Assembly: GCF_003344885.1 (NCBI RefSeq)
Contig: NZ_CP031155.1
Coordinates: 1,144,001-1,208,000, forward strand
DNA from: Altererythrobacter sp. ZODW24
GTDB taxonomy: Bacteria > Pseudomonadota > Alphaproteobacteria > Sphingomonadales > Sphingomonadaceae
Length of the DNA stretch: 64,000 bases
Direction: 5' to 3'
Below the pieces are notes generated by a model that saw nothing but the letters and a program-made list of their open reading frames with translations, ran no database searches and was not told the DNA's origin. Of this stretch, positions 1 through 10,400 are shown one piece after another (the first letter of the stretch is position 1; every line of letters begins with the position of its first letter). The translations under genes and the position numbers were made by a program.

Positions 1-405
1 CTGCGCATATCGGATCGCCAGCAGATCATCGGGCTGATCGACCAATTCCGGCGCGAAATCGGGTGCGAGCGATGACCAGAGCGGTGACCACTTTCCTGCC
101 AAGGGAACATTGGCATAGGCCCCGCTAACAGGCGCTGGCTCGACCGCGATTTGCCGCCAATCCGCGCCAAGCTCCATCGCCACAACTTGCGGCAGGATAG
201 TGCTTACGCCCTGCCCCATTTCCAATTGCGGAACCGCGACAGTGATTACGCCGTCCTTGCCGATCTTCAGCCAAGCATCAAAGGCGACTTCATCCGTTCC
301 GGGCACCAGCGGCGTGGGGAAAGTGCGCGGCTGTATCGACCAGGCGAGCAGCAATCCGCCGCCAACTGCACCGCCAACGAGCAACCCGCGCCTGCTGATC
401 GCCAT
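1..405 (-). CDS. Molybdopterin-binding hydroxylase large subunit (IorB-like), truncated by window edge
   Basis: Only the first 135 residues are inside the window; the gene runs off the left edge. The ATG at 405 follows the mrp stop by two bases, so the two are transcribed together. The N-terminus has a twin-arginine-like signal (SRRGLLVGGAVGGG and a hydrophobic run), then FDAWLKIGKDGVITVAVPQ and EMGQGVSTILPQ. This is the usual opening of isoquinoline 1-oxidoreductase beta-type molybdenum hydroxylases, which bind the molybdopterin cytosine dinucleotide cofactor and act in the periplasm with a 2Fe-2S subunit. The substrate cannot be read from this fragment. The family call is good; the exact enzyme is unknown. 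Confidence 0.8.
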   Translation of the reverse strand, partial: MAISRRGLLVGGAVGGGLLLAWSIQPRTFPTPLVPGTDEVAFDAWLKIGKDGVITVAVPQLEMGQGVSTILPQVVAMELGADWRQIAVEPAPVSGAYANVPLAGKWSPLWSSLAPDFAPELVDQPDDLLAIRYAQ

Positions 406-407
406 AG

Positions 408-1370
408 TCAGACCTTTCCTCCATCCAGCCAGCTTGCGAGCTTCGCAGCAATGGCAGTGAATGCTTCGCCTTCTACGGCATCACCAGCGGCGGGCGGCTG
501 CCCTACATCGCTAGCCTCGCGAATTGCCATCGCGAGCGGAATGCGCCCAAGAAACGGAATGCCTGTGCCGGACGCTGCATTTTCCACGCCGCCGCGCCCG
601 AATGGGTCGCTGACCTCATGGCAATGCGGGCATTCATAGCCGGACATGTTTTCAACAAGCCCGATGATCGGCACGTCGCTATGTTCGAACAATTGCGCCG
701 CGCGCTGGGCGTCTATCAGCGCAAGGTCTTGCGGGGTCGAGACGATGACAGCGCCCGCCGGCTTGAACTTCGCCATAAGCGACAGTTGCACATCACCTGT
801 GCCGGGCGGCAGGTCGATCAAAAGAACTTCAGTGTCGCCCCACTGCGCGTCGACCAGCTGCCCCATCGCACTGCCCGCCATCGGACCGCGCCATGCGAGC
901 GCCTTACCCGGTTCGATCAGTTGCCCCATCGACAGGACGGGAATGCCGGCATCGCTTATCACCGGTACAAGTTTCTCATTTTCAGCAATTGGCTTGGACT
1001 TCGCGCCCAGCAACGTCGGTTGGCTCGGGCCGTACACATCGGCATCGACCACGCCGACCTTCCGGCCCATTTTTGCGAGAGCGACAGCGAGATTGGCGGT
1101 CAGCGTTGATTTTCCGACGCCGCCCTTGCCCGATCCCACTGCAATGATCCGGCGTAAAGTGCGACTTGCCACCATCGCCACGCGCACTTCGGTAATGCCG
1201 TCCACTTCGCTCAAGGCTTCCTTGGCGCCTCGCTCAATCGCTCCGCGCTGGTCTTCGGAAAGACCGCTGGATTCAAGGATCACTGTGGCGATTCCATCCA
1301 CAGCTTTTGCCGATTGCAGCCGTTCGGCAATCACTTCCGGCAAGTGCGCTTTTATCTCGTCGAGTGTCAT
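408..1370 (-). CDS. mrp: Mrp/ApbC-type iron-sulfur cluster carrier ATPase
   Basis: A 320-residue protein with an N-terminal MIP18/DUF59-like domain (about residues 1-80) followed by a ParA/MinD-type P-loop ATPase. The deviant Walker A GSGKGGVGKST is clear at about residue 80, and GYECPHCHE near residue 245 gives the CxxC pair that binds the bridging 4Fe-4S cluster in this family. Mrp/Nbp35 proteins carry Fe-S clusters to apoproteins in the cytoplasm. The downstream molybdenum hydroxylase begins two bases after the stop; hydroxylases of that type need an Fe-S partner, so linkage is sensible but unproven. Length and motifs are normal for the family. Confidence 0.95.
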   Translation of the reverse strand: MTLDEIKAHLPEVIAERLQSAKAVDGIATVILESSGLSEDQRGAIERGAKEALSEVDGITEVRVAMVASRTLRRIIAVGSGKGGVGKSTLTANLAVALAKMGRKVGVVDADVYGPSQPTLLGAKSKPIAENEKLVPVISDAGIPVLSMGQLIEPGKALAWRGPMAGSAMGQLVDAQWGDTEVLLIDLPPGTGDVQLSLMAKFKPAGAVIVSTPQDLALIDAQRAAQLFEHSDVPIIGLVENMSGYECPHCHEVSDPFGRGGVENAASGTGIPFLGRIPLAMAIREASDVGQPPAAGDAVEGEAFTAIAAKLASWLDGGKV

Positions 1371-1443
1371 TGCAATCGCCCCTAGCAGGATTTTCGTGCG
1401 CGAGGCCCTGTTTTTCCTTCAAAGCCGTACCTATAAAGGTTGC

Positions 1444-2595
1444 ATGAGAATATTGGACGGTTTTCGCAACCAGATCGCACTGGCTATGGCCGGTAAAAAA
1501 GGCAGTCCCTGGGGCTCCGGAGATAATTCGGGTTCCGGAGGAGACGATGGAGATGGCGATTCGGGTGGCTCGAAGCCTTCCGGGCCGCGCAATCCATGGC
1601 TTCCCGGTGGAGGCGGCAAGGATGGTCCGCGCCGTTCAGCCAATATCGAAGACATTTTCAAAAACCGCGGCCCCGAAGGCCCGCGCCGTGGCGGCGGTGG
1701 TGGAGGATTTAAAATGCCCCCACGTCCGGGCGGCAAAAGCTGGTTCCCGGTAATTGCCTTCGCGCTGGTAGGACTGTGGGTCTTTATGACCGGCTTCCAT
1801 CAGGTCGAACGCAACGAAGAAGGCGTGGTGACCACATTCGGGAAATATTCCCGGACGATTGGCCCTGGCATCTCTCTGACGATGCCCGCGCCCTTCCAAC
1901 AGGTATATAAAGCGGACGTTACGACTGTTCAGTCGATCCGTATTCCTGAAGAAGGCACGGAGAAGCTGATTCTGACTGGCGACCAGAACCTCGTCGATTT
2001 GCAGTATAAGATTCGTTACCGGATCAAGGATCTCAAGCAATTCCGGTTCCAATTGGCGGAACCCAGGCAAACCGTTGTCGAAGTAGCAGAGGCTGCAATG
2101 CGCGCCTCCGTCGCCGAGCAAACGTTGGATGACACATTCAGCGGCGCAGGCCGTGCGGAGATTCAAGACCGTGTTCGCAGCCGTATGCAGGGCATCCTTG
2201 ATGCCTACCGTGCAGGCGTGACCGTCGTCGGTATCGACATTGAAGAAACTGATCCGCCAGCTGAAGTCGTCGATGCGTTTAAGGATGTTTCCGTGGCTGA
2301 GCAGGACGCCAACGCCGCTATCAACCGGGCCCGCGCGGTCGAACAGCAAATTCTCGCTGGCGCGGAAGGTGACACGGCAGCCTTTGATAAGGTTTACGAA
2401 GAATATCGTCAGGCGCCCGAAGTGACACGGCGCAGGCTCTATTATGAAACAATGGAGCGCGTGCTTTCGAACACGGACAAGACCGTGGTCGAAACCGAAG
2501 GCGTACAGACCTACCTCCCGCTGCCTGAGATCCGCAAACGGTCGCAGGCACAATCGGCGGCGCAGCCAAGTACCATTACCGTGGAGGGCCAGTAA
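1444..2595 (+). CDS. hflK: FtsH protease modulator HflK
   Basis: HflK forms, with HflC, the membrane complex that surrounds and modulates the FtsH protease. The 383-residue product has a Gly/Asp-rich cytoplasmic leader (about residues 15-95) with SIEDIFK-like ANIEDIFKNRG, one membrane span (about 98-118, WFPVIAFALVGLWVF), then an SPFH/band-7 domain starting at FHQVERNEEGVVTTFG. The open frame extends far upstream but that part is antisense to mrp. I chose ATG 1444, preceded by AAAGG; ATG 1486 (MAGKKGSPWG) is the alternative. hflC follows after two bases, so this is an hflKC operon. Confidence 0.95.
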   Translation: MRILDGFRNQIALAMAGKKGSPWGSGDNSGSGGDDGDGDSGGSKPSGPRNPWLPGGGGKDGPRRSANIEDIFKNRGPEGPRRGGGGGGFKMPPRPGGKSWFPVIAFALVGLWVFMTGFHQVERNEEGVVTTFGKYSRTIGPGISLTMPAPFQQVYKADVTTVQSIRIPEEGTEKLILTGDQNLVDLQYKIRYRIKDLKQFRFQLAEPRQTVVEVAEAAMRASVAEQTLDDTFSGAGRAEIQDRVRSRMQGILDAYRAGVTVVGIDIEETDPPAEVVDAFKDVSVAEQDANAAINRARAVEQQILAGAEGDTAAFDKVYEEYRQAPEVTRRRLYYETMERVLSNTDKTVVETEGVQTYLPLPEIRKRSQAQSAAQPSTITVEGQ

Positions 2596-2597
2596 TC

Positions 2598-3455
2598 ATG
2601 GGCAATATTTGGCAAGATCATAAGACATCACTCATCGCCATCGGCCTCGTCGTTTTGGCGCTGTTCTCGACAATCATCGTTGTACCCGAAACCCAGCAGG
2701 GCGTCGTTATCCGGACCGGTGAACCCGTCCGTGTGGTCAACAAGTTCCGCCCCGATCAAGATTACGGCGAAACGGGCGCTGGCGTTCAATGGCGTATCCC
2801 GATCATCGAGCGGGTCGAATATGTCGACAAGCGTATCCTCGATCTGGATATGGAGCGCGAGCAGGTCCTTTCGAGCGATCAGCAACGTTTGCAGGTCGAT
2901 GCTTATGCGCGGTTCCGCGTTATCGATCCGGTTCTGATGGTCGAGCGCGCTGGCACTACCCAGGGGCTGCGCGCGCAGCTTGAACCAATTCTAAACTCGG
3001 TTGTTCGGCAAGAACTGGGCCGCTTTACCTTCGCAGCAATGCTGACGGCAGAGCGCGGTACCGCCATGTCAAACATCACCCGGAAGATGGACGAAGAAGC
3101 CCGCGCCTACGGCGCTCAGGTAATCGACGTCCGAATTAAGCGCACCGACCTTCCTGAAGGCACGCCGCTCGCCGCTGCATTTACCCGTATGGAAACTGAC
3201 CGCCAGCGCGAAGCCGCAACAATTCGCGCTCAGGGCCGTAAAAATGCCCAGATCATCCGCGCCGAAGCGAATGCCAAGGCAGCCAAGATTTACGCAGATA
3301 GCTACGGCGTCGACCCCGGTTTCTACGACTTTTACCGCGCGATGCAGAGCTATGACACGACGTTCGGCAAAGCCGCCGCTGGTCAGGATAAGGGCGAAAG
3401 CAGCATCATTCTATCGCCGAACAACGAATATCTGCGCCAGTTCCGCGGGCGGTAG
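2598..3455 (+). CDS. hflC: FtsH protease modulator HflC
   Basis: A 285-residue partner of HflK with one N-terminal membrane anchor (about residues 10-30, SLIAIGLVVLALFSTIIVVP) and an SPFH domain beginning ETQQGVVIRTGEP. The stretch RITRKMDEEARAYGAQVIDVRIKRTDLPEG is close to the conserved core of HflC, and the C-terminal helical part ends in YLRQFRGR. The start has a good Shine-Dalgarno (GGAGG) within the end of hflK, two bases after its stop, so translation is probably coupled. Length is typical. Its place before a DegP-type protease is common in this order. Confidence 0.95.
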   Translation: MGNIWQDHKTSLIAIGLVVLALFSTIIVVPETQQGVVIRTGEPVRVVNKFRPDQDYGETGAGVQWRIPIIERVEYVDKRILDLDMEREQVLSSDQQRLQVDAYARFRVIDPVLMVERAGTTQGLRAQLEPILNSVVRQELGRFTFAAMLTAERGTAMSNITRKMDEEARAYGAQVIDVRIKRTDLPEGTPLAAAFTRMETDRQREAATIRAQGRKNAQIIRAEANAKAAKIYADSYGVDPGFYDFYRAMQSYDTTFGKAAAGQDKGESSIILSPNNEYLRQFRGR

Positions 3456-3569
3456 GCTTTCGGGCTGACCGGGTCCATTCAAACGGCGTTAAGCCGCTTT
3501 GGAGTGAATGGGGGAATAACTACGGGCGTAATCGCGCCTGTTGAGACAAACAAAGAGGATTTTGTACCT

Positions 3570-5084
3570 GTGCGTTACGCTTATGGAATTTCAACTGCTC
3601 TCCTGCTTGGCGGTGCTGCCATCACTCTGGCCACCGGTTATCCAGCCGGCGCGCAAGTCGCCCAGAACGAAAATATGCGGATCGACGACGCTGTGCCGCG
3701 CCCCGGCGCGCCCGCCAGTTTCGCCAATCTGACAGAGCAATTGCAGCCTGCCGTGGTCAATATCTCGACCCGCCAGCGCGTTCAGGTCAGTGCCAACCCC
3801 TTCGCCGGAACGCCGCTGGCCGAAATGTTCGGCAATCGCGGCGGCCAGCCCCAAACACGCGAAGCGCAGTCGCTGGGTTCCGGCTTTATCATCAGCGCGG
3901 ACGGCTACATCGTCACCAACAATCACGTGGTCAGCCCCAGCGGGCGCGGTACGGTTGAAGAAATTACCGTCACCATGCCGGACGGCGCGGAATATCCCGC
4001 AGAGCTAGTCGGCAAGGATGCAGATTCGGATCTCGCGGTTCTCAAGATCAAACGCGGCGAAGCTTTCCCATTCGTCAAATTCGGCAATTCGGGTGAAGCG
4101 CGCGTGGGTGACTGGGTTATTGCGATCGGCAATCCCTTCGGCCTCGGCGGAACGGTTACGTCGGGTATCGTCTCGGCAGTATTACGTAACACGGGCCAAG
4201 GCGGCGCGTATGACCGCTTCATCCAGACTGATGCGAGCATCAATCGCGGTAATTCCGGCGGTCCGATGTTCGACATGCAAGGCAATGTCATCGGCATCAA
4301 CAATGCGATCTTCTCGCCGTCAGGCGGCAGTGTCGGCATCGGCTTTGCCATTCCGGCAGACGTCGCCAGCCCTATCGTGAATAAGCTGATCGCGGGCGAG
4401 GAAATCCAGCGCGGCTATCTGGGTGTCCAGATTCGTCCCGTCGATGACGATCTCGCCAGCGCCCTTGGCCTCGGCGACAAGAACGGCGAATTCATCGGCG
4501 CAGTCGAACCCGATGCCGCAGCGGATAAGGCCGGTATCAAGGCAGGTGACGTGGTAGTGAAGGTCGACAATAAGTCCGTCACCTCCAAACAGACGCTGTC
4601 GTTCTTGGTTGCCAATGTGGAACCGGGCCAGACAATCCCGATCGAACTCTTCCGCCAAGGCAAACGCCGCACTGTCAATGTCACAGTTGGCAAGCGACCC
4701 TCGCCAGAAGAACTACGCCAATCGCAGATGTTCCAAAATGACGACGACACGGCCACCGACGAGCCAGGCATGAGCGACGGGACAGTGACCGAATCGCTTG
4801 GCCTGCAGGTGGTGCCGGTCACGCCGCGCATTGCACGGCAATTGGGCGCTCCTGAGGACACCAAGGGCCTTGCGATTGGCGCGGTCGATCCAAGCTCTGA
4901 TGCTAGCACCAAGGGCCTTCAGCGCCGCGATATCATTCTGAGCGCCAACTATAAGGACGTCACTTCGGTCGAAGAACTCGATGCTGTGGTTGCCGAGGCG
5001 CGCGAAGATGGCCGTGACGCGGTATTGCTCCGCATCCAACGCCGTGGTCGGCCTGCTCTGTATGTTGCAGTCCGCATGCGCTAA
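3570..5084 (+). CDS. degP: Periplasmic serine protease of the Do/DegP family
   Basis: A trypsin-like HtrA protease of 504 residues with two PDZ domains, acting on misfolded envelope proteins. The catalytic triad can be read: H119 in NNHVV, D154 in DSDLAVLK and S229 in RGNSGGP. The PDZ domains follow at about 285-375 (GYLGVQIRPV) and in the last 100 residues. I chose GTG 3570, not the upstream ATG at 3504, because AAAGAGGA lies 10 bases before it and the protein then starts directly with a signal peptide (VRYAYGISTALLLGG, cut near GAQVA). A terminator follows at 5111. Confidence 0.93.
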   Translation: MRYAYGISTALLLGGAAITLATGYPAGAQVAQNENMRIDDAVPRPGAPASFANLTEQLQPAVVNISTRQRVQVSANPFAGTPLAEMFGNRGGQPQTREAQSLGSGFIISADGYIVTNNHVVSPSGRGTVEEITVTMPDGAEYPAELVGKDADSDLAVLKIKRGEAFPFVKFGNSGEARVGDWVIAIGNPFGLGGTVTSGIVSAVLRNTGQGGAYDRFIQTDASINRGNSGGPMFDMQGNVIGINNAIFSPSGGSVGIGFAIPADVASPIVNKLIAGEEIQRGYLGVQIRPVDDDLASALGLGDKNGEFIGAVEPDAAADKAGIKAGDVVVKVDNKSVTSKQTLSFLVANVEPGQTIPIELFRQGKRRTVNVTVGKRPSPEELRQSQMFQNDDDTATDEPGMSDGTVTESLGLQVVPVTPRIARQLGAPEDTKGLAIGAVDPSSDASTKGLQRRDIILSANYKDVTSVEELDAVVAEAREDGRDAVLLRIQRRGRPALYVAVRMR

Positions 5085-5110
5085 CGCAGCCCGTCAAAGA
5101 CAAAGAAAAG

Positions 5111-5143
5111 CCCCGGCCCTCATCACGAGGTCCGGGGTTTTTT
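5111..5143 (+). terminator. Rho-independent terminator after degP
   Basis: A ten-base stem with one mismatch (CCCCGGCCCT against AGGTCCGGGG) and a seven-base loop is followed directly by six T. It sits 26 bases after the degP stop and just before the end of the convergent penicillin-binding protein gene, so it likely ends the degP transcript. An A-run on the left side could give it some activity in the other direction. Confidence 0.85.
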
Positions 5144-5158
5144 CTTATCTGCCGAACA

Positions 5159-7345
5159 TTAGTCTGGCGGCAAGGCTCCGCCCGTTGCCTGTTCCAGAAA
5201 ATCATCGCTCGCAGCTTGCGGCGGTTCCTGCTTCGCGGGCGGCAAGCTCTGCGGGCGCGGCGGCGGGCCTTGGCCCGGTGGCTGCTGTCCCGGGCTTTGC
5301 TGCCCGTTACCTGGACGAACGGTAACGCCCTCTCGGCTGTCCGGCCCGAACCCTTCTTCGTTCGGATCGAAAGGAACTTCACGCGCCGGATCAGGAGCGC
5401 CCGGCTCGATCAGATTGCCCTGCTCGTCGATGAAGTAATAGTCATCAGGATTGCCGTAAAGAAACTCGTCATCCGGCTCGAGTTGCCATTCAGGCAGTTT
5501 CAGATCGGTGTCGAATTTTTCAATCGGACGGTCTTTAACCGCGTAGCGCATAAAGGCAGCAAACGCCGATGCTGGTGCGCGGCCACCCTGCAGCCCTCGG
5601 ACTGTTTTGGCATCATCACGGCCCATCCAAACGCCCGTCGTAATCCCGCTGGAGAAGCCAAGGAACCAGCCGTCTTTGTTCGAGCTGGTTGTGCCGGTCT
5701 TGCCGGCGACAGGTCGCCCGATTTGTGCAGCCTTGCCGGTGCCTGTGCTGACGGTCGTCTGCAACAAGTCCGTGATGCCAGCGGCAACATATTCGGGAAC
5801 GAGCTGTGTCGTGCGGGCACGCTCGTGTTCGTAGATTACTTCGCCGCTCGCAGTCTCGACCTTGAGAATACCGTATGGCTCAATCGAGCGTCCCCGCGCG
5901 CTGACCGAGGCAAAGGCGCGGGTCATATCGAGCACGCGCACTTCATTCGAACCCAGCACCATCGAGGGATAGGTCGAAATCGGCGTCGAAACACCAAAAC
6001 GCCTCGCCATGCTGGCCACGGTTCCGAAACCGACTTCATTGCCAAGCTGCGCCGCCACGGTGTTTTTCGAATAGGCGAAGGCCGTGCGGACATCCATTTC
6101 GCCGGAAAAACCGCCGCCGGAATTCCTCGGCGACCAGCCATCAATCGTCACAGGCGTATCAACCACGCGGTCGGACGGCGTGTAGCCAGCCTCCAGCGCT
6201 GCGAGATAGACGAACAGCTTCCAAGCTGATCCGGGCTGACGCATCGCATTGGTCGCGCGGTTATAGTTAGACGTCACATAGTCAGTGCCGCCAACCAGTG
6301 CGAGAATTGCTCCGTCGCGGTCCATGCTCACCAACGCGCCTTGCGCGCCGTTCGGTGTATTCGCTTTGATCGAGGCCGTCGCAGCGCGCTGCATACCGAC
6401 ATCCAGTGTAGTCCAAACCTCGATCGGTTCGAATGTCTCAGGCAGCAAAATATCGAGCTGAGGCAATGCCCAATCGGTGAAGTAGCGGACCGAATTCTGG
6501 CCAGTATCCTTCTTCACCTTTACCGTTTCAGGATCGACATTTGCCTCGTTCTGACTGATCCGGCCTTGCTCGCGCATCAGGCGCAGCACAATGTTCGCAC
6601 GGCTGACCGCAGCATCCACGTCGGCGGTCGGCGAGTAGCGCGATGGTGCCTTAACCAAGCCGGCAATAATCGCGGCCTCGGCAACCGAAAGATCAGTGGC
6701 AGGATGGCTGAAGAATTTGCGGCTCGCACTGTCGATTCCGTAAGCGCCGCCGCCGAAATATACCTTGTTAAGGTAAAGCTCGAGGATCTGTTCTTTGGTG
6801 AACTTGCTTTCCAGGGCCATCGCCAGAACCGCCTCACGCGCCTTGCGGTCGATGCTACGGTTGGAATTAAGGAACAGGTTACGCGCCAACTGCTGTGTGA
6901 TTGTCGACGTCGCCTTGATCCGCCCGCCGCCAGTGGCACTGTTATAAAGCGCACGCACGAGGCCAATCGGATCGACGCCAAAATGCGAGCGGTAGCGGCG
7001 ATCTTCCACCGCAACCATCGCCTCCTTCATGACATCGGGGATTTCGTCGCTATCGAGCCATTTGCCGTAACTGGGGCCGAGCGACACGATCTCGCTACCG
7101 TCACGTGCGCGCACAACAATCGTCTGCGCGTTGTTGGTCGCTTTGAGGGATGAATAGGATGGCAAGGAGCGGGCTGCGAACATTACCGAGAATGCCAGCA
7201 TCAACGCGCCCAGCAGCGCGAAACCAGTGCCCCAGATAAGTGTCCGCCGGAACCAGCGCGCTACAAAGCCGCGCTCGGGCTTTTCCTGTTTTGCCTTAAC
7301 GGCGGCGCGCTTACTCGCGCGGCGGCGTTCGCCTCGTTTTGCCAT
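5159..7345 (-). CDS. Class A penicillin-binding protein (PBP1A-like peptidoglycan synthase)
   Basis: A 728-residue bifunctional peptidoglycan polymerase. After a basic cytoplasmic leader and a membrane span (about residues 30-55) comes a GT51 glycosyltransferase domain with VEDRRYRSHFGVDP (catalytic glutamate) and TITQQLARN. The transpeptidase domain has the SxxK motif in GSAWKLF, SKN in YSKNTVAAQ and KTGTT in VAGKTGTTSSN. The last 80 residues are rich in Pro, Gly and Gln and probably disordered. All active-site motifs are present, so the enzyme should be active. It stands alone on the minus strand, convergent with degP. Confidence 0.93.
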   Translation of the reverse strand: MAKRGERRRASKRAAVKAKQEKPERGFVARWFRRTLIWGTGFALLGALMLAFSVMFAARSLPSYSSLKATNNAQTIVVRARDGSEIVSLGPSYGKWLDSDEIPDVMKEAMVAVEDRRYRSHFGVDPIGLVRALYNSATGGGRIKATSTITQQLARNLFLNSNRSIDRKAREAVLAMALESKFTKEQILELYLNKVYFGGGAYGIDSASRKFFSHPATDLSVAEAAIIAGLVKAPSRYSPTADVDAAVSRANIVLRLMREQGRISQNEANVDPETVKVKKDTGQNSVRYFTDWALPQLDILLPETFEPIEVWTTLDVGMQRAATASIKANTPNGAQGALVSMDRDGAILALVGGTDYVTSNYNRATNAMRQPGSAWKLFVYLAALEAGYTPSDRVVDTPVTIDGWSPRNSGGGFSGEMDVRTAFAYSKNTVAAQLGNEVGFGTVASMARRFGVSTPISTYPSMVLGSNEVRVLDMTRAFASVSARGRSIEPYGILKVETASGEVIYEHERARTTQLVPEYVAAGITDLLQTTVSTGTGKAAQIGRPVAGKTGTTSSNKDGWFLGFSSGITTGVWMGRDDAKTVRGLQGGRAPASAFAAFMRYAVKDRPIEKFDTDLKLPEWQLEPDDEFLYGNPDDYYFIDEQGNLIEPGAPDPAREVPFDPNEEGFGPDSREGVTVRPGNGQQSPGQQPPGQGPPPRPQSLPPAKQEPPQAASDDFLEQATGGALPPD

Positions 7346-7430
7346 TTGGCTTTCCGGCCCCTCTATTCACGTCCGTGACCTAAACAGGTGCATAGGTCTT
7401 CAATAACCCGGCGTGAACGGGGAAACGGAT

Positions 7431-7832
7431 TTAATCCTTAGGTTTGAAATCAAGCGCCGCAGAATTGATGCAATAGCGCAGGCCAGTCTGATCCTGCGGG
7501 CCATCCGGGAAGACGTGCCCCAAATGCCCTTCACACTTGGAGCATCGCACTTCGGTGCGGACCATCCCGTGGCTCACATCGCGGTGTTCGTCGACATTCT
7601 CCTCACCAGCAGGGCGCACGAAACTGGGCCAGCCACAGCCGCTGTCAAACTTGTCATCGCTTTCAAACAGAGCTTCGCCGCAGCCGGCACATTTGTACTC
7701 ACCGGCTTCCTTGTGGCCGTCATACTCACCTGTGAACGCACGTTCGGTGCCAGATTCGCGCAGCACATGATACTGCTCCGGCGTCAGTTTGGCGCGCCAC
7801 TCGGCATCGGTGAGGTCGGTTTTGTTGGTCAT
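7431..7832 (-). CDS. msrB: Peptide-methionine (R)-S-oxide reductase
   Basis: MsrB repairs methionine R-sulfoxide in proteins. The 133-residue product matches the family length and shows two zinc CxxC pairs (CAGC and CSKC), the core GCGWPSF, GHLGHVF and the catalytic cysteine in RYCINSAAL. The reading frame is open for 59 more codons upstream, but ATG 7832 has AGGAGA nine bases before it and gives the normal N-terminus ([16 protein letters not shown]), so I start there. It appears monocistronic; 193 bases separate it from the next gene on the same strand. Confidence 0.95.
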   Translation of the reverse strand: MTNKTDLTDAEWRAKLTPEQYHVLRESGTERAFTGEYDGHKEAGEYKCAGCGEALFESDDKFDSGCGWPSFVRPAGEENVDEHRDVSHGMVRTEVRCSKCEGHLGHVFPDGPQDQTGLRYCINSAALDFKPKD

Positions 7833-7983
7833 GCGAGTTCTCCTGTTAAGGAAGATATGGGGATTGTGGAGGGATACGCCAAGTTCGTAACTGGGAAACC
7901 GCCAGCGCGTAAGAAGCCGGGAATGGCTCGGGTTACGACCAGTAATCCGCAAAGGCGACCGCCGGCCGGCGCTTATGTGCCGC

Positions 7984-8010
7984 CCCCTCGGAGGGGTTGG
8001 CGCAGCCAAC
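7984..8010 (-). terminator. Possible hairpin pair after the GST gene
   Basis: Two adjacent inverted repeats lie 16 bases downstream of the GST stop: GTTGGC/GCCAAC with a three-base loop (7996-8010) and CCCCTC/GAGGGG with one base between arms (7984-7996). There is no T-run, so this is a weak terminator call; it may be only a stabilising structure. Confidence 0.35.
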
Positions 8011-8025
8011 TAGCCGCGAGAGAAA

Positions 8026-8697
8026 TTACGCATTCACATCCGCATAGTGGCTTGGTGGTTGGATCACTTCCATGCGTTCGGACAACAGCGGCCGGAAGCT
8101 GGGGCGGCTTTTGAATACCGAATACCAGCCGCGAGACTGTTCGTGCCCTGCCCAGTCGATCCCGCCGAGATAATCCGCGACCGAAATCTGGGCGGCTGCT
8201 GCGAGGTCTGCGAGGCTCATTTGAGCGCCCGCAAGCCAGGGCCGGTGATCAATCAAATAGTCGATGTAATCGAGATGCCCGTGCGCCAGTTTCATCGCTT
8301 CACGCAGCACCCGCGAGTCCGGCGGTTGACGATAAATCAGCCGCTTCTTCATCCGTTCATTGAGCAGTGGCCCGGTTACGTCGCCGAAGAAGTTTTCGTC
8401 AAACAAGGCGACCAAGCGGCGAATTTCCGCGCGATTGGCCGCGGTGCCGTTGATCATCGGCGATTTCTCGACCGTCTCCTCAAAATACTCACAGGTCGCG
8501 CGGCTATCCAGCAGCGTCACACCCTTGTCGGAATCGTGCAGCACTGGCGTGCGCCCGGCAGGGTTCAAGGCGAGAAATTCATCGCGCCCTTCCCAAGGAT
8601 TCTCGCGCCATAAGTCGTAAGCAACGCCCTTCTCGCTCAACAGCAAACGCAGCTTGCGGCTGAAAGGACAGAGCGGAAATTGATGGAGTTGCCACAT
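8026..8697 (-). CDS. Glutathione S-transferase family protein
   Basis: A 223-residue two-domain GST. The thioredoxin-like N-terminal domain opens with LHQFPLCPFSRKLRLLLSEKG, where the CPFSRK motif offers a cysteine or serine to glutathione, and contains the cis-proline segment RTPVLHD and the glutathione-contacting LLDSRATCEYFEE. The C-terminal half is helical, with SLADLAAAAQISVADYLG matching the conserved GST C-domain N-capping segment. The substrate is not predictable. It is transcribed away from the secreted-protein gene upstream with only 43 bases between them, so both may share a promoter. Confidence 0.88.
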   Translation of the reverse strand: MWQLHQFPLCPFSRKLRLLLSEKGVAYDLWRENPWEGRDEFLALNPAGRTPVLHDSDKGVTLLDSRATCEYFEETVEKSPMINGTAANRAEIRRLVALFDENFFGDVTGPLLNERMKKRLIYRQPPDSRVLREAMKLAHGHLDYIDYLIDHRPWLAGAQMSLADLAAAAQISVADYLGGIDWAGHEQSRGWYSVFKSRPSFRPLLSERMEVIQPPSHYADVNA

Positions 8698-8740
8698 AGT
8701 TTTTGCTCATGCCGCAAGGCACCAATTCAGTCCAGCGCGA

Positions 8741-9169
8741 TTAGCGTGAAGAACTACTTCGTACATCTTCGACGGATCGTTCGAATTGTTCGGCCATTTC
8801 TTTAAGCGCCGGAAGCATAGCCTCAAGACCCGTCGCCATGCCGCCCATCATAGTCATGGCCTGCGGCAATTCTTCGCGAACCATTGCTGGCATATCCGCC
8901 GCATCCGGTCCGGCAAGTTGGCCCAAGGTTTCCGCGTCATCGACTGCATCGGCAATGTCCGGATCGATGTTCGCCATCGCATCGACCAGCGGCGCGGTCG
9001 GCATGTCTAGCAAGGCCTCCAACAGCGCGGACAGCGTGACTGCGGCCATTTGCTGTGTCGCGGGATCGCTGAGCGTCGCCGCCGCATCGGATAACTCGCT
9101 GTCTTGCGCCAAAGCGGGTAAGGGAGCGGAAACTGCCAGAGCAGCAGCGGCTATCGGTAAGATTCGCAT
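8741..9169 (-). CDS. Small secreted protein, function unknown
   Basis: I do not recognise a family. The 142-residue product has a clear Sec signal peptide (MRILPIAAAALAVSAPLPALA, cleavage before QDSEL). The mature part is acidic and alanine/methionine-rich with several short amphipathic helices, including a late segment ALKEMAEQFERSVEDV. It has no cysteines or lipobox. An AGGAGG-like Shine-Dalgarno precedes the start. It is upstream of and co-directional with the GST gene. Real gene status is likely because of the signal peptide and ribosome binding site; function is open. Confidence 0.7.
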   Translation of the reverse strand: MRILPIAAAALAVSAPLPALAQDSELSDAAATLSDPATQQMAAVTLSALLEALLDMPTAPLVDAMANIDPDIADAVDDAETLGQLAGPDAADMPAMVREELPQAMTMMGGMATGLEAMLPALKEMAEQFERSVEDVRSSSSR

Positions 9170-9293
9170 AATATCCTCCTTTGAAAGGGGCTGTTAAATC
9201 TTGCTTAGTTCATCTTCAGTGGCCTTAGTCTGAACGGCGCAGGTTTGATCAGGATCGCTTGCACACAGGCGCAATTGCGATAGTGATGGGGCC

Positions 9294-10399
<1,106 letters not shown>

Positions 10400-10400
<1 letters not shown>

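Noticed and set aside
646-1443. Long N-terminal extension of the hflK frame
   Set aside because: It is antisense to mrp, has no HflK-like sequence, and the family N-terminus begins at 1444 after a ribosome binding site.
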